The notes under the pieces: model-generated
Told to the model about the DNA's origin: nothing
What the model saw: the letters and a program-made list of their open reading frames with translations, nothing else
Databases searched by the model: none
Shown here: positions 1-8,094 of the stretch, piece after piece
How positions within the stretch are numbered: position 1 is the stretch's first letter
Layout of the letters: every line of letters starts with the position of its first letter
Program-made: the position numbers and the translations under genes
DNA from: Leptolyngbya sp. FACHB-261
GTDB taxonomy: Bacteria; Cyanobacteriota; Cyanobacteriia; FACHB-261
DNA length: 64,000 nucleotides
Assembly (NCBI RefSeq): GCF_014696065.1
Contig: NZ_JACJPL010000018.1
Location: 186,001-250,000, forward strand
Reading direction: 5' to 3'

Positions 1-1
1 A

Positions 2-676
2 TCCCATGAGCTACGCACCCCCATTTCTAATATGAAGCTGGCAATTCATATGCTGAAGTTAGGCCCTGAACCGGTGCGATTTCAGAAATATCTAGACATT
101 CTACAAGCTGAGTGTAATAAAGAAGCTGCATTAATCAATGACTTGCTAGATTTGCAGAAATTGGAAGCAGAGCGTTACTCCATATTCGCGGGAACTATCG
201 TTTTACAGGATTGGATACCCGCGTTGGTTGAGCCGTTTCTATCTCGGGCTCAGAGCCAACAACAAACGCTTCAAGTTGATCTATCGCCTGAGCTACCGCC
301 AATCGTCTCAGACTGCAATAGTTTGAGTCGCCTTCTAGCAGAGCTGCTCAATAATGCTTGCAAATATACGGCTCCGGGCGGTGGCATTCGGTTACAAGTT
401 CACTCGGCCTCGGCCTCAATTGATGCAGATTCAAACACCACGCCTCTTACTATCTTTGCCGTCAGTAATGAAGCTGAGATTTCTGACGCTGAGTTACCGC
501 GTATTTTCGAGAAGTTTTATCGTGTTCCTCAGGGAGACCCGTGGCGACAAGGAGGCACAGGCTTAGGACTGGCATTGGTGCAGAAGCTAGTTGAACAGCT
601 CGGAGGCACTCTTCATGTCAAAAGTCAGGCTGGTTGGACGACATTTACAGTCGCGCTAGCAAACCTGGCAGAATAG
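2..676 (+). CDS. Sensor histidine kinase, C-terminal part (cut by window edge)
   Basis: The frame is open to the left edge. It begins inside the H-box: the first codons read SHELRTPISNMK, so the phospho-accepting His is the second residue visible. A HisKA dimerisation helix follows, then a HATPase_c domain with an N-box (ELLNNACKYTAP) and a G-box (GGTGLGLALVQKL). Sensor and membrane parts lie outside the window. The visible part is a close relative of the kinase half of the permease-kinase fusion at 28535-31726 (same AIHMLK and NDLLDLQ.LEA stretches), so the two are paralogues. It would autophosphorylate and pass phosphate to an unknown response regulator. No regulator gene follows it. Confidence 0.93.
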   Translation, partial: SHELRTPISNMKLAIHMLKLGPEPVRFQKYLDILQAECNKEAALINDLLDLQKLEAERYSIFAGTIVLQDWIPALVEPFLSRAQSQQQTLQVDLSPELPPIVSDCNSLSRLLAELLNNACKYTAPGGGIRLQVHSASASIDADSNTTPLTIFAVSNEAEISDAELPRIFEKFYRVPQGDPWRQGGTGLGLALVQKLVEQLGGTLHVKSQAGWTTFTVALANLAE

Positions 677-777
677 AGTGTGAATAGCAAGACCGCGAAG
701 CGATTCGAGAATGGCGCGAGGATGCTAGCGTTTTGACCCAAGCAATGATTCACCTCAATTACTAGCGCAAGTCCCAA

Positions 778-828
778 TTGCTAAAAGGGTAAGCTTGCTA
801 AAAGGGTGAGCAACTTCAGCTCACCCTT
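778..828. repeat. 17-bp tandem duplication running into a 10-bp hairpin
   Basis: TTGCTAAAAGGGTAAGC (778-794) is followed directly by a copy with one change (795-811). The second copy forms the left arm of a hairpin: AAGGGTGAGC (802-811), 7-base loop, GCTCACCCTT (819-828). It lies between the kinase and the convergent hydrolase gene. It may work as a terminator, but there is no clear T-run. Confidence 0.6.
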
Positions 829-910
829 GCATCATTCCAATGTTAAGCGCTCAGTTCTCCAAACCAGTTCTCTAGAGATATCTAGATATCAGTTAAGCCC
901 TAAGTGGTTT

Positions 911-1774
911 CTAGGCAGCTCCGTATTGTTTGAACCAAGCTTGCAGACGCCGCCAACCATCTTGAGCCGGTCCACGCCGGTAACTGGGGCGATAGTCAGC
1001 ATGGAAGCCGTGGGGGGTATCAGGATAGACAATAATCTGTGAGGGATTATTAGTAGTGCGCAAGGCAGAGCGCATTTGCTCCACAGTGTTTAGCGGAATG
1101 CCTTCGTCGCTGCCGCCATAGAGACCTAGGACTGGAGCCTTGATTGAGGCAGCGAGATCTACTGGATACTGTGTCTGTAGCTCGTTGGCTTGACCGACCA
1201 AGCGTCCATACCAAGCGACTCCCGCCTTCAGCTTGGGGTTATGAGCTGCGTATAGCCAGACAACGCGTCCGCCCCAGCAAAAACCTGTGATGCCTAGCTT
1301 ATCAGCATTGCCCTTGCCAGAGGCGGCAGCCCAAGCCACCGTCGCATCCAAATCTGACATCACCTGGGCATCTGGCACTTTGGAGACGACCTTGGCAACA
1401 ATCTCCTGAGCATTGCTCAAGCGCGACACATCACCCTGACGGGCAAATAACTCTGGTGCCACTGCAAGATAACCGAGTTTGGCAAAGCGGCGGCAAACAT
1501 CCTTGATGTGCTCATGCACGCCGAAGATTTCCTGCACTACCAACACGACCGGAAATGGTCCTCCGGTTGCAGGCATGGCTCGGTAGGCTGGCACTTCGCC
1601 ATCGCTGACCGGAATTCTGACTTCACCGGCCACTAAGTCCCGCTCATCCGTTCTAACGGTCTGGCTGGAAATGGGTTGAACAGCCAGGGCAAAGCCTGTC
1701 GCCAGCCCCGCCATAATAAAGGCTCTGCGCCTGAAGGCAGGCTGCAACAATGGGTTCCTGTCTTTTTCCTGCAT
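911..1774 (-). CDS. Dienelactone hydrolase family protein, exported
   Basis: An alpha/beta hydrolase of the dienelactone hydrolase family (carboxymethylenebutenolidase-like). The nucleophile Cys lies in GFCWGG, and the family's C-terminal His in [10 protein letters not shown]; the acid is probably in the GGSDEGIP segment. The N-terminus has [13 protein letters not shown] and then a hydrophobic stretch, which resembles a twin-arginine signal, so export is likely. I chose ATG 1774 over TTG 1798 because it leaves a compact signal peptide. It is the last gene of a minus-strand run after the SDR (2967-3734) and the OYE flavoenzyme (1864-2925), 89 bp below the latter. The natural substrate is unknown; many members cleave small lactones or esters. 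Confidence 0.88.
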   Translation of the reverse strand: MQEKDRNPLLQPAFRRRAFIMAGLATGFALAVQPISSQTVRTDERDLVAGEVRIPVSDGEVPAYRAMPATGGPFPVVLVVQEIFGVHEHIKDVCRRFAKLGYLAVAPELFARQGDVSRLSNAQEIVAKVVSKVPDAQVMSDLDATVAWAAASGKGNADKLGITGFCWGGRVVWLYAAHNPKLKAGVAWYGRLVGQANELQTQYPVDLAASIKAPVLGLYGGSDEGIPLNTVEQMRSALRTTNNPSQIIVYPDTPHGFHADYRPSYRRGPAQDGWRRLQAWFKQYGAA

Positions 1775-1863
1775 CTCGCTAGGGCAATCAGCGCCCAAAT
1801 AACCAACTTTGCAATCCTACTGACTGCGGTCGGGTTTTGGCAGTGGTTCGGTTTTGGCCTTGT

Positions 1864-2925
1864 TCAAGGCTTGGCCCGTTCGTACTGCGACGGCCAGGAC
1901 CCCGCTTGCTTTAGTTCTAGGGAAGCCCGCAACGGCCAGTAGGGATCGCGCAGCAACTCACGGGCGAGCATCACCAAGTCGGCCTGCCCAGTGCGAATAA
2001 TGTGGTCAGCCTGCTGAGGCGAGGTAATCATGCCCACAGCAGCAGTCAAAATTCCTGTAGCTTTGAGCCGCTCCGCAAACGGAGTTTGGTAACCAGGACC
2101 AGCCGGGATTGAGGCTTTCGGGACCAGGCCACCGGAGGAGCAATCGATCAAATCAACACCGAGGGGTTGGAGCTGGCTGGCCAATTCGACGGATTGCTCA
2201 AGATCCCAGCCTCCCTCTACCCAATCTGTAACCGAGAAACGGACGAAGAGTGGGTAGCGCTCCGGCCAATGCTGCCGAACAGCTTGGACCACTTCTCGGA
2301 GCATGCGAGTGCGATTGGCAAAAGAGCCCCCGTACTCGTCCTGGCGCTGATTACTCAAGGGAGACAGAAATTCGTGGAGCAAATAGCCGTGGGCGGCATG
2401 GATTTCGATCACCTTAAAACCTGCGGCTAAAGACCGACGCGCCGCCTCAGCAAAGGCTTGAATCACTGCCTGAATTCCGGCTGCATCCAAGGCTTCAGGC
2501 ACTGGATCACCTTCCGCAAAGGCCAAGGCAGAGGGGGCCACAAGCGGACGCCAGCCGCCCTCGCTTTCCGGTACAGCTCCTCGCCCCTGCCAAGGGCGGT
2601 ATGTACTAGCCTTGCGACCAGCATGAGCCAATTGAATACCAGCGACAGCCCCGTATTCATGGATAAAGGTAACGGTCTGAGCCAACGCCTCAATGTGCTC
2701 ATCTTGCCAAATGCCCAAATCCTGAGGGCTGATCCGACCGTGGGCCTGCACCGCAGCCGCCTCAGTAATCACTAAGCCAGCTCCACCGACAGCGCGGCTA
2801 CCCAGATGCACCAAATGCCAGTTATTGGCATATCCATCCACGCTGGAATATTGACACATTGGCGAAACGGCAATGCGGTTTCGTAAGTTGACCTCACGAA
2901 TTTGCAAAGGCTCAAACAGGTGCAT
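1864..2925 (-). CDS. namA: NADH:flavin oxidoreductase, Old Yellow Enzyme family (YqjM/NamA-like)
   Basis: A 353-residue TIM-barrel flavoenzyme of the YqjM/NamA branch of Old Yellow Enzymes, which use NADPH and FMN to reduce activated C=C bonds such as enones. Family marks are visible: the N-terminal RNRIAVSPMCQYSS with the redox-tuning Cys, the substrate-binding GIQLAHAGRKAS, and HAAHGYLLHEFLSPLSNQRQ near residue 180. The C-terminal FMN-phosphate region (DLVMLARELLRDPYWPLRA) is intact. Length is normal for the family. It lies between an SDR and a dienelactone hydrolase on the same strand with gaps of 41 and 89 bp, which suggests a small operon for unsaturated carbonyl or lactone compounds. 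Confidence 0.93.
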   Translation of the reverse strand: MHLFEPLQIREVNLRNRIAVSPMCQYSSVDGYANNWHLVHLGSRAVGGAGLVITEAAAVQAHGRISPQDLGIWQDEHIEALAQTVTFIHEYGAVAGIQLAHAGRKASTYRPWQGRGAVPESEGGWRPLVAPSALAFAEGDPVPEALDAAGIQAVIQAFAEAARRSLAAGFKVIEIHAAHGYLLHEFLSPLSNQRQDEYGGSFANRTRMLREVVQAVRQHWPERYPLFVRFSVTDWVEGGWDLEQSVELASQLQPLGVDLIDCSSGGLVPKASIPAGPGYQTPFAERLKATGILTAAVGMITSPQQADHIIRTGQADLVMLARELLRDPYWPLRASLELKQAGSWPSQYERAKP

Positions 2926-2966
2926 GAAATCTTTAACTCCAAGGCAAAGAGATTAGAGGCTAAAAA

Positions 2967-3734
2967 TCAGAAACCAAAACCAGTAAATCCGCCATCAACG
3001 GCAACACACTGCCCTGTAATAAATGCGGCTCCAGGCATGCACAAAAAGGCGACCAAGCTCGCAACTTCCTCGGGTTCACCAACTCGCCCCAAGGGAGTTC
3101 GCGCTAGCACTGAAGATAGAAACTCTGGATTCTTCAAGACAGTCTCGGCTAGCGGGGTTCGGATATACCAAGGAGCAACCGCGTTCACTCGAATTTGATC
3201 GGCTGCCCACTCAACCGATAAGTAACGAGTCAATTGGGTCAGGGCAGCTTTGGTCATCGCATAAGGAGCCCCTGTCCGTACAGCGGTTAATCCAGCAACT
3301 GAACCAATATTGACGATGCTGCCATTGCCACTACTTTTGAGAAAGGGATGGGCCAATCGACAGAATTCAAATGCAGAAACCAAATTGGTCTGCAATAGAA
3401 ACTCGTATTCACTCTCGCTATATTCCAATGTTTTTTTACGGATATTAGTTCCTGCATTGTTGATCAAGATGTCCAGGGTTGAAAACGCCTCACTGACCTG
3501 GGCAAAAATTCTCTGACGATCTTCTGGTTGGGTAATGTCTGCAGAAACGCCCTGCGCTTGCCAGCCCTGCTGTTGCCAGGTGGTCAGGCATTGCTGAATG
3601 TTTTCTGCATTGCGCGCCACAATCATGACTTCTGCACCCAGGGCTAAAAGTTCTTCAGCTATCGCCAGACCAATGCCTTTCGTCGCTCCTGTAATCAGTG
3701 CCTTCTTGCCAGCCAATGTCCACCGCGCAGCCAT
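2967..3734 (-). CDS. SDR-family oxidoreductase (tropinone-reductase-like)
   Basis: A 255-residue classical short-chain dehydrogenase. Visible motifs: the NADP-binding TGATKGIG near residue 16, NNAG near residue 92, a serine in the IVNIGS strand, the catalytic YAMTK, and a C-terminal [10 protein letters not shown]. The overall pattern resembles plant and bacterial tropinone-reductase-like SDRs, which reduce a carbonyl with NADPH; the substrate cannot be deduced. ATG 3734 is preceded by GAGGGA at a suitable distance. It is the first gene of the SDR / OYE / dienelactone-hydrolase run. Confidence 0.9.
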   Translation of the reverse strand: MAARWTLAGKKALITGATKGIGLAIAEELLALGAEVMIVARNAENIQQCLTTWQQQGWQAQGVSADITQPEDRQRIFAQVSEAFSTLDILINNAGTNIRKKTLEYSESEYEFLLQTNLVSAFEFCRLAHPFLKSSGNGSIVNIGSVAGLTAVRTGAPYAMTKAALTQLTRYLSVEWAADQIRVNAVAPWYIRTPLAETVLKNPEFLSSVLARTPLGRVGEPEEVASLVAFLCMPGAAFITGQCVAVDGGFTGFGF

Positions 3735-3850
3735 TGCTTAGTCCCTCTATATCCAGTGTGTCCCGATTCAATGTTCCAGACTTAAGTGTGCCAGGCTTCC
3801 CATCACCGAAGCCCGATCAATAAATTCAAGCCTGAAATCAAATTTTCAGG

Positions 3851-4510
3851 CTAGAGGAACGTCCGCACTCGCATGCGAAACAGGCGCAATGTTTCTTTCT
3901 GTCCCAGGGTTTTGCTCTGCTCAATCAGCTCAAGAATTTCTGCAATAGGTAGAAAGGGAAAGGCAAGGCTCTGATTGCAGAGATCATACTCAGAACCCAC
4001 CAGTTGATAAACCTGCAAACTCTGTTTTTCGTACCGCCAAAATTCAGGCACACGCAAAGCACTATAGATCTCAAACTTACCTAAAGCACGCCGTGTGTAA
4101 TTGATTTCAATGGCTAAATCTGGTGGGGATACTGTTGCTAGATCAATAGCTTTATTGGCTCTATTTTTGATGCTGACTCTTCTTCCCAGATAGAAACAGG
4201 CATCGGGCTCAATCGCCAAGTTCAATTCCCGGTGCTTAAGTAAGGGCGAACCTAAGGCACTAACTTCTAACTGCGATTCATCCCCTAACACTTCAATGAA
4301 TTTTTCGAGTAACCCTCTTGGCTCCTCGTGCTCCTCGTAGGGCACCATGAGTTCCAACATCTCTTGCTGATAGGCAATGCGGCTATCCCGGCTCTCCCCC
4401 ATCTCACGCATCAGGGTCTCAAAGGTTTGCCAGCTCACTCCCTTCAAGATCACCCTCGACTCAGCCGAGTTTCGGTATTGCGTAGAAATGTCCACCGGCT
4501 GCCTATCCAT
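3851..4510 (-). CDS. Uma2 family endonuclease-like protein
   Basis: About 219 residues with the Uma2 (DUF820) pattern, a PD-(D/E)XK nuclease fold that is greatly expanded in cyanobacteria. The core EPDACFYLGRR... PPDLAIEINYTRRALGKFEIYSALRVPEFWRY is clear, with acidic residues in EPDACF and DLAIEI and the downstream lysine of GKFEIY as candidate metal and catalytic residues. Biological substrates of these proteins are not established; many genomes carry dozens. The upstream codon pair is GTG-ATG, and I prefer the ATG at 4510 behind GAGGA. A second, only distantly similar Uma2 protein lies at 32479-33210. Confidence 0.88.
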   Translation of the reverse strand: MDRQPVDISTQYRNSAESRVILKGVSWQTFETLMREMGESRDSRIAYQQEMLELMVPYEEHEEPRGLLEKFIEVLGDESQLEVSALGSPLLKHRELNLAIEPDACFYLGRRVSIKNRANKAIDLATVSPPDLAIEINYTRRALGKFEIYSALRVPEFWRYEKQSLQVYQLVGSEYDLCNQSLAFPFLPIAEILELIEQSKTLGQKETLRLFRMRVRTFL

Positions 4511-4675
4511 CACTCAGTTCCTCAACTAGCTGGCTTAGACCCCATTATCTCTAGCTATGGTTTCGACCCATTGAGCTGTATCAAAGGTTTTTTACAAGTT
4601 TTTTTATTCACTGTTCCAAGTCGCGTTCCACTAGCCATAGCCAGTGAGATTAGCGCAAGCAAAGCATTAGTACCT

Positions 4676-4870
4676 CTAACTGTGCTCCAACCAGTCAAAA
4701 ATCTGGTCAAGCTGCTCTATCGAGACCAAACCGTACTGCCAAAGAATCATTGGTAGAGGCCCGGAGTTCTGCGCCTGAAGACGTAGGGCCATATTGACAT
4801 CTGGGGATGAAATCGCCAGATCTTCTTGCAAGAAGCTAACTAGACTGGTTGCGCTACGGTTTGAGCCCAT
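4676..4870 (-). CDS. DUF2949 family small protein
   Basis: A 64-residue protein with the DUF2949 pattern, a small cyanobacterial family of unknown function: a short variable N-terminus, then ...FLQEDLAIS...ALRLQAQNSGPLPMILWQYGLVSIEQLDQIFDWLE. The LWQYGL..LEQLD.IFDWLE block is the part I recognise. The start is well supported, with GGAGGAG 5-6 bases before ATG 4870. It probably stands alone: a 165-bp gap separates it from the downstream Uma2 gene. Confidence 0.82.
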   Translation of the reverse strand: MGSNRSATSLVSFLQEDLAISSPDVNMALRLQAQNSGPLPMILWQYGLVSIEQLDQIFDWLEHS

Positions 4871-5310
4871 ATCTCCTCCAAGCCTTGATGAATGCAGTTT
4901 GAGCCAGCTGGTGGCACCCCAGACTGTTTTAGGTAAAACAATCTTACATTCAACAGTACCACAAGTTTGTTCGAATACAAATATTCCGCAACGAATCAGT
5001 CGCGTCCCGTTCCTCTAGGCGCTTGAGGACTCCCGTCAGCAGCATGAGTAAGCGGCACGAGTGACCGGTACCGGGAAGTGGCAGGGGATTCAGTGGCACG
5101 TTGGTTGCAGCCGACCCAGTATTCTCAGCTCAATTTTCTAGCCTTAAGCCTGAATGATGTTTGAGAAGCTAGTATGCAGTCAATAATTAGCCAGTAACAA
5201 GCCCAGTAACAAGGCCCTAGAAATCTAGAGCCTTGTGCAGTAGCTGTTCAAGGTTTATGTAACTCTAAGACCGTTGATTTCATTGTGCGTAAGCAAAAGC
5301 AACTTGAACT
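4871..5310. other. 440-bp intergenic gap with tandem 12-mer and hairpin
   Basis: No convincing gene. It holds a 12-bp tandem pair (CCAGTAACAAGC 5191-5202, CCAGTAACAAGG 5203-5214). Overlapping it is a hairpin from ACAAGGC to GCCTTGT (about 5208-5236) with an inner CTAGA/TCTAG, placed downstream of the RTX gene and a possible terminator for it. The stretch 5015-5100 is G/C-rich without a recognisable motif. Confidence 0.5.
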
Positions 5311-5874
5311 TTAGACAAAGATAAAATCGCGATTGAAGCTTACGTTAGTTGAGTCTTGAACCACACCAATCAAGTCATTACCGCAGTAAATAGCTGTATC
5401 TTGATTGCCATTGCCGAACCAATCGCCGTAACCAAAGGAGTAGCTATCAGAACTTCCCCAAGCTTGAATGTAATCCGAGGTGTAATCCCAGTCCGTAATT
5501 AGAGCGTAGGAATAATCATTGCCCCCGCTTAAACCACCGAGGTAACACACGCCTGTAGAATCGCCCAATACGAAGGTGTCAGAGCCCTCGCCACCGGTCA
5601 GTGTGTCCATTTCCCAGTTATAATCGTAGGAGTAGCCTCGAATAACATCGTTACCACTGCCACCATCCAAGCTATCATTGCCCAGATCGCCATTCAGGCT
5701 ATCGTTGCCAGACCAACCATATAAGGTATCGTTGTCAGCGCCACCATATAGAGTGTCGTTACCTGCATCTCCCCAAATCGTATCGTTACCTCCATTAGCA
5801 TAAGCGACCAAATCTTCAGAGCTCAGCCAGTTGTAGGAATCGCTGCCTTCGGTACCATAATAAAACTGAGTCAT
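5311..5874 (-). CDS. Small RTX-type calcium-binding repeat protein
   Basis: A 187-residue acidic protein. Residues about 30-80 hold some five RTX nonapeptides of the GGxGxDxUx type (GNDTLYGGADNDTLYGW, GNDSLNGDLGNDSLDG, GNDVIRG). These coil into a Ca2+-binding parallel beta roll, usually after secretion by a type I system. The C-terminal 90 residues are rich in Tyr, Trp, Asp and Ser and look like the beta-rich domain seen at the end of many cyanobacterial RTX proteins. No N-terminal signal peptide, protease or lipase domain, and no hlyB/hlyD genes nearby. The start has AGGAG in front. Isolated gene; function unknown beyond calcium-dependent folding. Confidence 0.9.
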   Translation of the reverse strand: MTQFYYGTEGSDSYNWLSSEDLVAYANGGNDTIWGDAGNDTLYGGADNDTLYGWSGNDSLNGDLGNDSLDGGSGNDVIRGYSYDYNWEMDTLTGGEGSDTFVLGDSTGVCYLGGLSGGNDYSYALITDWDYTSDYIQAWGSSDSYSFGYGDWFGNGNQDTAIYCGNDLIGVVQDSTNVSFNRDFIFV

Positions 5875-6102
5875 TTGCCTGCTCCTTTATTGTTTAAAGT
5901 TCGGGTCGCTTGTGCGATGACTTAAACATAAAGGAAGGCATTAAGAGAAGCACTAATACTTTATGCCAAACCCTTTGCAATATCCGGCTTGCTTAACTGT
6001 CAGATTGCGCTAGCTGGATTGCCGAAAACTGCACTTAAGGGGCAACAATAAGCCTCACAAGTAGCTAGCAGCACAACAATAGTAAAAGGCAGGCCTTCCG
6101 TT

Positions 6103-6600
6103 ATGAGTGCTCTCAACCCTCCTCTGCGCGTTGCAGTCATTGGTGCAGGCAACTGTAGCCCGGAGTTGGCTACAGTTGCCTACGAAGTTGGTCAAAGAAT
6201 TGCCCAACAGGGTTGGCATTTGGTTTGCGGCGGACGGGGTGGCGTGATGGCTGCCGCTTGCGAAGGAGCTCAGCAAGCAGGGGGTTATACGCTTGGCATT
6301 TTGCCAGACAACGACCCCAGGTCAGGCAACCCCTATCTGAGCACAGCCATTGCTACTGGTTTGGGCGAAGGGCGCAATCTTCTGGTAGTCATGAATGCCG
6401 ATGGTGTTCTAGCAATTGGCGGCGCGGCGGGCACCCTGAGTGAAATTGCCTACACCCTCTACTACCGCAAACCGTTGGTACTATTGCATAGTTGGCACTT
6501 GCAGCCTCCTGATGCCCCGCTTGATCCTATGCCCAGCGTTGTTCAGAGCCCACAAGCAGCAATTGAACGCCTCGCTAAACTCTTAAGTTCTGTCTCTTAG
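6103..6600 (+). CDS. TIGR00725-type LOG-family-like Rossmann protein
   Basis: A 165-residue Rossmann-fold protein of the SLOG/LOG superfamily, most like the TIGR00725 family. It has RVAVIGAG.C near the N-terminus, GWHLVCGGRGGVMAAACEGA near residue 40 (nucleotide binding), and IGGAAGTLSEIAYTLYYRKP in place of the PGGxGTxxE motif of cytokinin-activating LOG enzymes. The Glu after the glycine turn is kept. LOG enzymes hydrolyse nucleoside 5'-monophosphates, but the activity of this branch is not established. It lies 128 bp upstream of the ferredoxin gene on the same strand. Confidence 0.85.
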   Translation: MSALNPPLRVAVIGAGNCSPELATVAYEVGQRIAQQGWHLVCGGRGGVMAAACEGAQQAGGYTLGILPDNDPRSGNPYLSTAIATGLGEGRNLLVVMNADGVLAIGGAAGTLSEIAYTLYYRKPLVLLHSWHLQPPDAPLDPMPSVVQSPQAAIERLAKLLSSVS

Positions 6601-6728
6601 GATCCTATCTGGCTAACCCCAAAGGTGAAGAGATTCCAAAAAGCTTGCGGTAGCGAAGGCAGGCACCATTAGGGTTAAGGGTGCTCCAGTTAATCAATCA
6701 TCTTGCACCTGCACAGGACGGAGGCAGC

Positions 6729-7043
6729 ATGGCCGAGTACCAGGTTCACCTAATCAACGAAGACGAAGGCCTCGACGAAATTATTGAGGTTGATGAAGAC
6801 GAGTACATCCTGGATGCGGCTGCCGCTGCTGGCATCACCCTCCCCTTCAGTTGCCGAGCTGGCACCTGCTCCACCTGTACAGCTCGCGTTCTAGAAGGCG
6901 AGGTCGATGACTCCGACGGCAACCCCGCTATGTTCTTCAACAGCGACCAGCGAGCTGCTGGTTACCGCTTGATCTGCATCGGCTACGCTCGCGGCGACTG
7001 CAAGATTCTCACCCATCAAGAATCAACTGTGATGCGCCGGTAG
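6729..7043 (+). CDS. Plant-type [2Fe-2S] ferredoxin (divergent)
   Basis: 104 residues with the plant-type ferredoxin fold: FSCRAGTCSTC supplies three cluster Cys in the C-x4-C-x2-C spacing, and the fourth is in RLICIGYARGDCKI. It carries single electrons, normally from photosystem I or to soluble reductases. It is not the canonical photosynthetic PetF: the loop before the last Cys reads FFNSDQRAAGYRLIC, there is an extra Cys near the end, and the C-terminus is basic (STVMRR). The start at 6729 is chosen over an upstream in-frame codon because GGAGG precedes it by five bases and MAEYQVHLINEDEG fits the family. It may serve a specialised partner. Confidence 0.92.
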   Translation: MAEYQVHLINEDEGLDEIIEVDEDEYILDAAAAAGITLPFSCRAGTCSTCTARVLEGEVDDSDGNPAMFFNSDQRAAGYRLICIGYARGDCKILTHQESTVMRR

Positions 7044-7091
7044 CACGCCAAGCTCAAGCGGGTTACAATAGGTTCAGCTCCTTCTGAGGCG

Positions 7092-7119
7092 TTGGTGACT
7101 GCCAATAACGTTTTATGAT
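7092..7119 (+). promoter_or_regulatory. Candidate sigma-70 promoter for the 6S RNA
   Basis: TTGGTG (7092-7097), 16 bp, then TATGAT (7114-7119). The predicted start is near 7126, just before the left arm of the 6S hairpin. An alternative -10, TATGCT, lies at 7121-7126. Confidence 0.5.
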
Positions 7120-7125
7120 CTATGC

Positions 7126-7286
7126 TCGACAAAACGGGAGCTAAGAGCCTATGGCGGCAGTAGACCGGGCTTGCCTTGTGCAAGATTTCCCGGAAACTTT
7201 AAGCCAGTTCGGACGTGGCACCCACCTGGTTTAGGCCAGGTCAAAAACTGAGGTAAGACGGCGCTCCCGGAAGGATGCTATTTTTT
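7126..7286 (+). ncRNA. ssaA: 6S RNA (ssaA/ssrS)
   Basis: No ORF fits here. The sequence folds as a long, interrupted hairpin: CGGGAGC near 7135 pairs with GCTCCCG near 7263. There is an inner CCGGG/CCCGG arm and a terminal hairpin ACCTGG-TTTAGG-CCAGGT around 7222-7241. The right half (CCGGAAACTTTAAG, then CACCCACCTGG, then AAGACGGCGCTCCCGGA) runs colinear with the 3' half of the E. coli 6S RNA as I remember it (CCGAGAAGCCUUAAAACUG, CAUUCACCUUG, GGCGGCAUCUCGGA). 6S RNA mimics an open promoter and sequesters sigma-70 RNA polymerase. About 160 nt to the T-run at 7281-7286; the exact ends are approximate. Confidence 0.75.
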
Positions 7287-7294
7287 GTTAAAAG

Positions 7295-7322
7295 TTCCCC
7301 TGAACCATCAGGGGAATTTTTT
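7295..7322 (+). terminator. Rho-independent terminator after 6S RNA
   Basis: TTCCCCTGA (7295-7303), loop ACCA, TCAGGGGAA (7308-7316), then six T. It argues against an ArsR start at 7285, which would place the hairpin inside the coding region. Confidence 0.85.
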
Positions 7323-7338
7323 ATGGAACTCTGTCCCT

Positions 7339-7698
7339 ATGCCCAAATCCTCTTCTCGTGTGCGGTTCCCCGCTTCCTATTTGGGGCAACTCACTCAATT
7401 GCTGCAATTGCTGAGCGACGAAACTCGCTTGAGCCTAGTGTTGTGGTTGGCACAGGGAGAATCTAGCGTCAGTGAGCTTTGTGCTGAGCTCAAACTGCCT
7501 CAAAGCACCGTCAGCCATCATCTAGGTTTATTGCGTTTGGCTGGTTTAGTGCAGAGCCGTCGGCAGGGACGGCAGGTCTACTATCACATCAACCAAGTGC
7601 TATGGCGACGCATGGCCTCCAGTTTTTTCGATCACTTACCTGAAGGTGAAGTTCGCCGTTTGACACTTGACCGTTTTGTGATTCAGGAGTTGCCCTAG
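7339..7698 (+). CDS. ArsR/SmtB-family transcriptional regulator
   Basis: 119 residues with the ArsR winged helix: LLQLLSDETRLSLVLWL, then SVSELCAELKLPQSTVSHHLGLLRLAGLV (helix-turn-helix), then the wing SRRQGRQVYYHI. Classic metal sites are missing: the alpha-3 helix has ELCAEL rather than ELCVCDL, leaving one Cys and no DxHx10HxxE pair. It may sense something other than arsenite or zinc, or act as a constitutive repressor. I start at ATG 7339, after the 6S terminator; the longer frame from 7285 reads through that hairpin. No metal-efflux gene is adjacent. Confidence 0.88.
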   Translation: MPKSSSRVRFPASYLGQLTQLLQLLSDETRLSLVLWLAQGESSVSELCAELKLPQSTVSHHLGLLRLAGLVQSRRQGRQVYYHINQVLWRRMASSFFDHLPEGEVRRLTLDRFVIQELP

Positions 7699-8094
7699 CC
7701 GTTGCGAGGCAAGAGCACGTATTAGGGTTAAAACTCAAATTTTCTGCATGCTTCTAGCAGTAGATCTCAAGCGGCAAAATTCATCGTTAATGCGAAGAAT
7801 GTTTAAGGCTTAAAATGTGGGCCGCCTCAGCCAAAGATGGAACAGAATAGGTGTCATTTCTCTACCAAAAGTTCTTCCGAAACCCGAAAAAATCAATAAA
7901 AATTTGGATACTAAAGTTGCATTTTGCAATTACATTCTGCTGAGGACTTTTTTTACCTTTTCAACTCAGTTTCAAGGTTTGTATCAGAAAATCTGTATCA
8001 GAAGACTCGACAAGCTAACCAGAGTGAACCTATAGACCGCACCGGGACTGAAGCGCTAACCTAGTCAGGCCAGTTCCCACCCTCCCAACGGTTC
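7699..8094. other. 396-bp A/T-rich gap
   Basis: No credible gene. It contains an A/T-rich block (about 7870-8000), a small palindrome TTGCATTTTGCAA near 7917-7929, and a repeated TGTATCAGAA (near 7980 and 7996). It presumably holds the promoter of the gene at 8095. Confidence 0.4.

Noticed and set aside
806-1042. 78-residue plus-strand ORF opposite the dienelactone hydrolase 3' end
   Set aside because: It overlaps the hydrolase gene and the 802-828 hairpin; no family or ribosome site.
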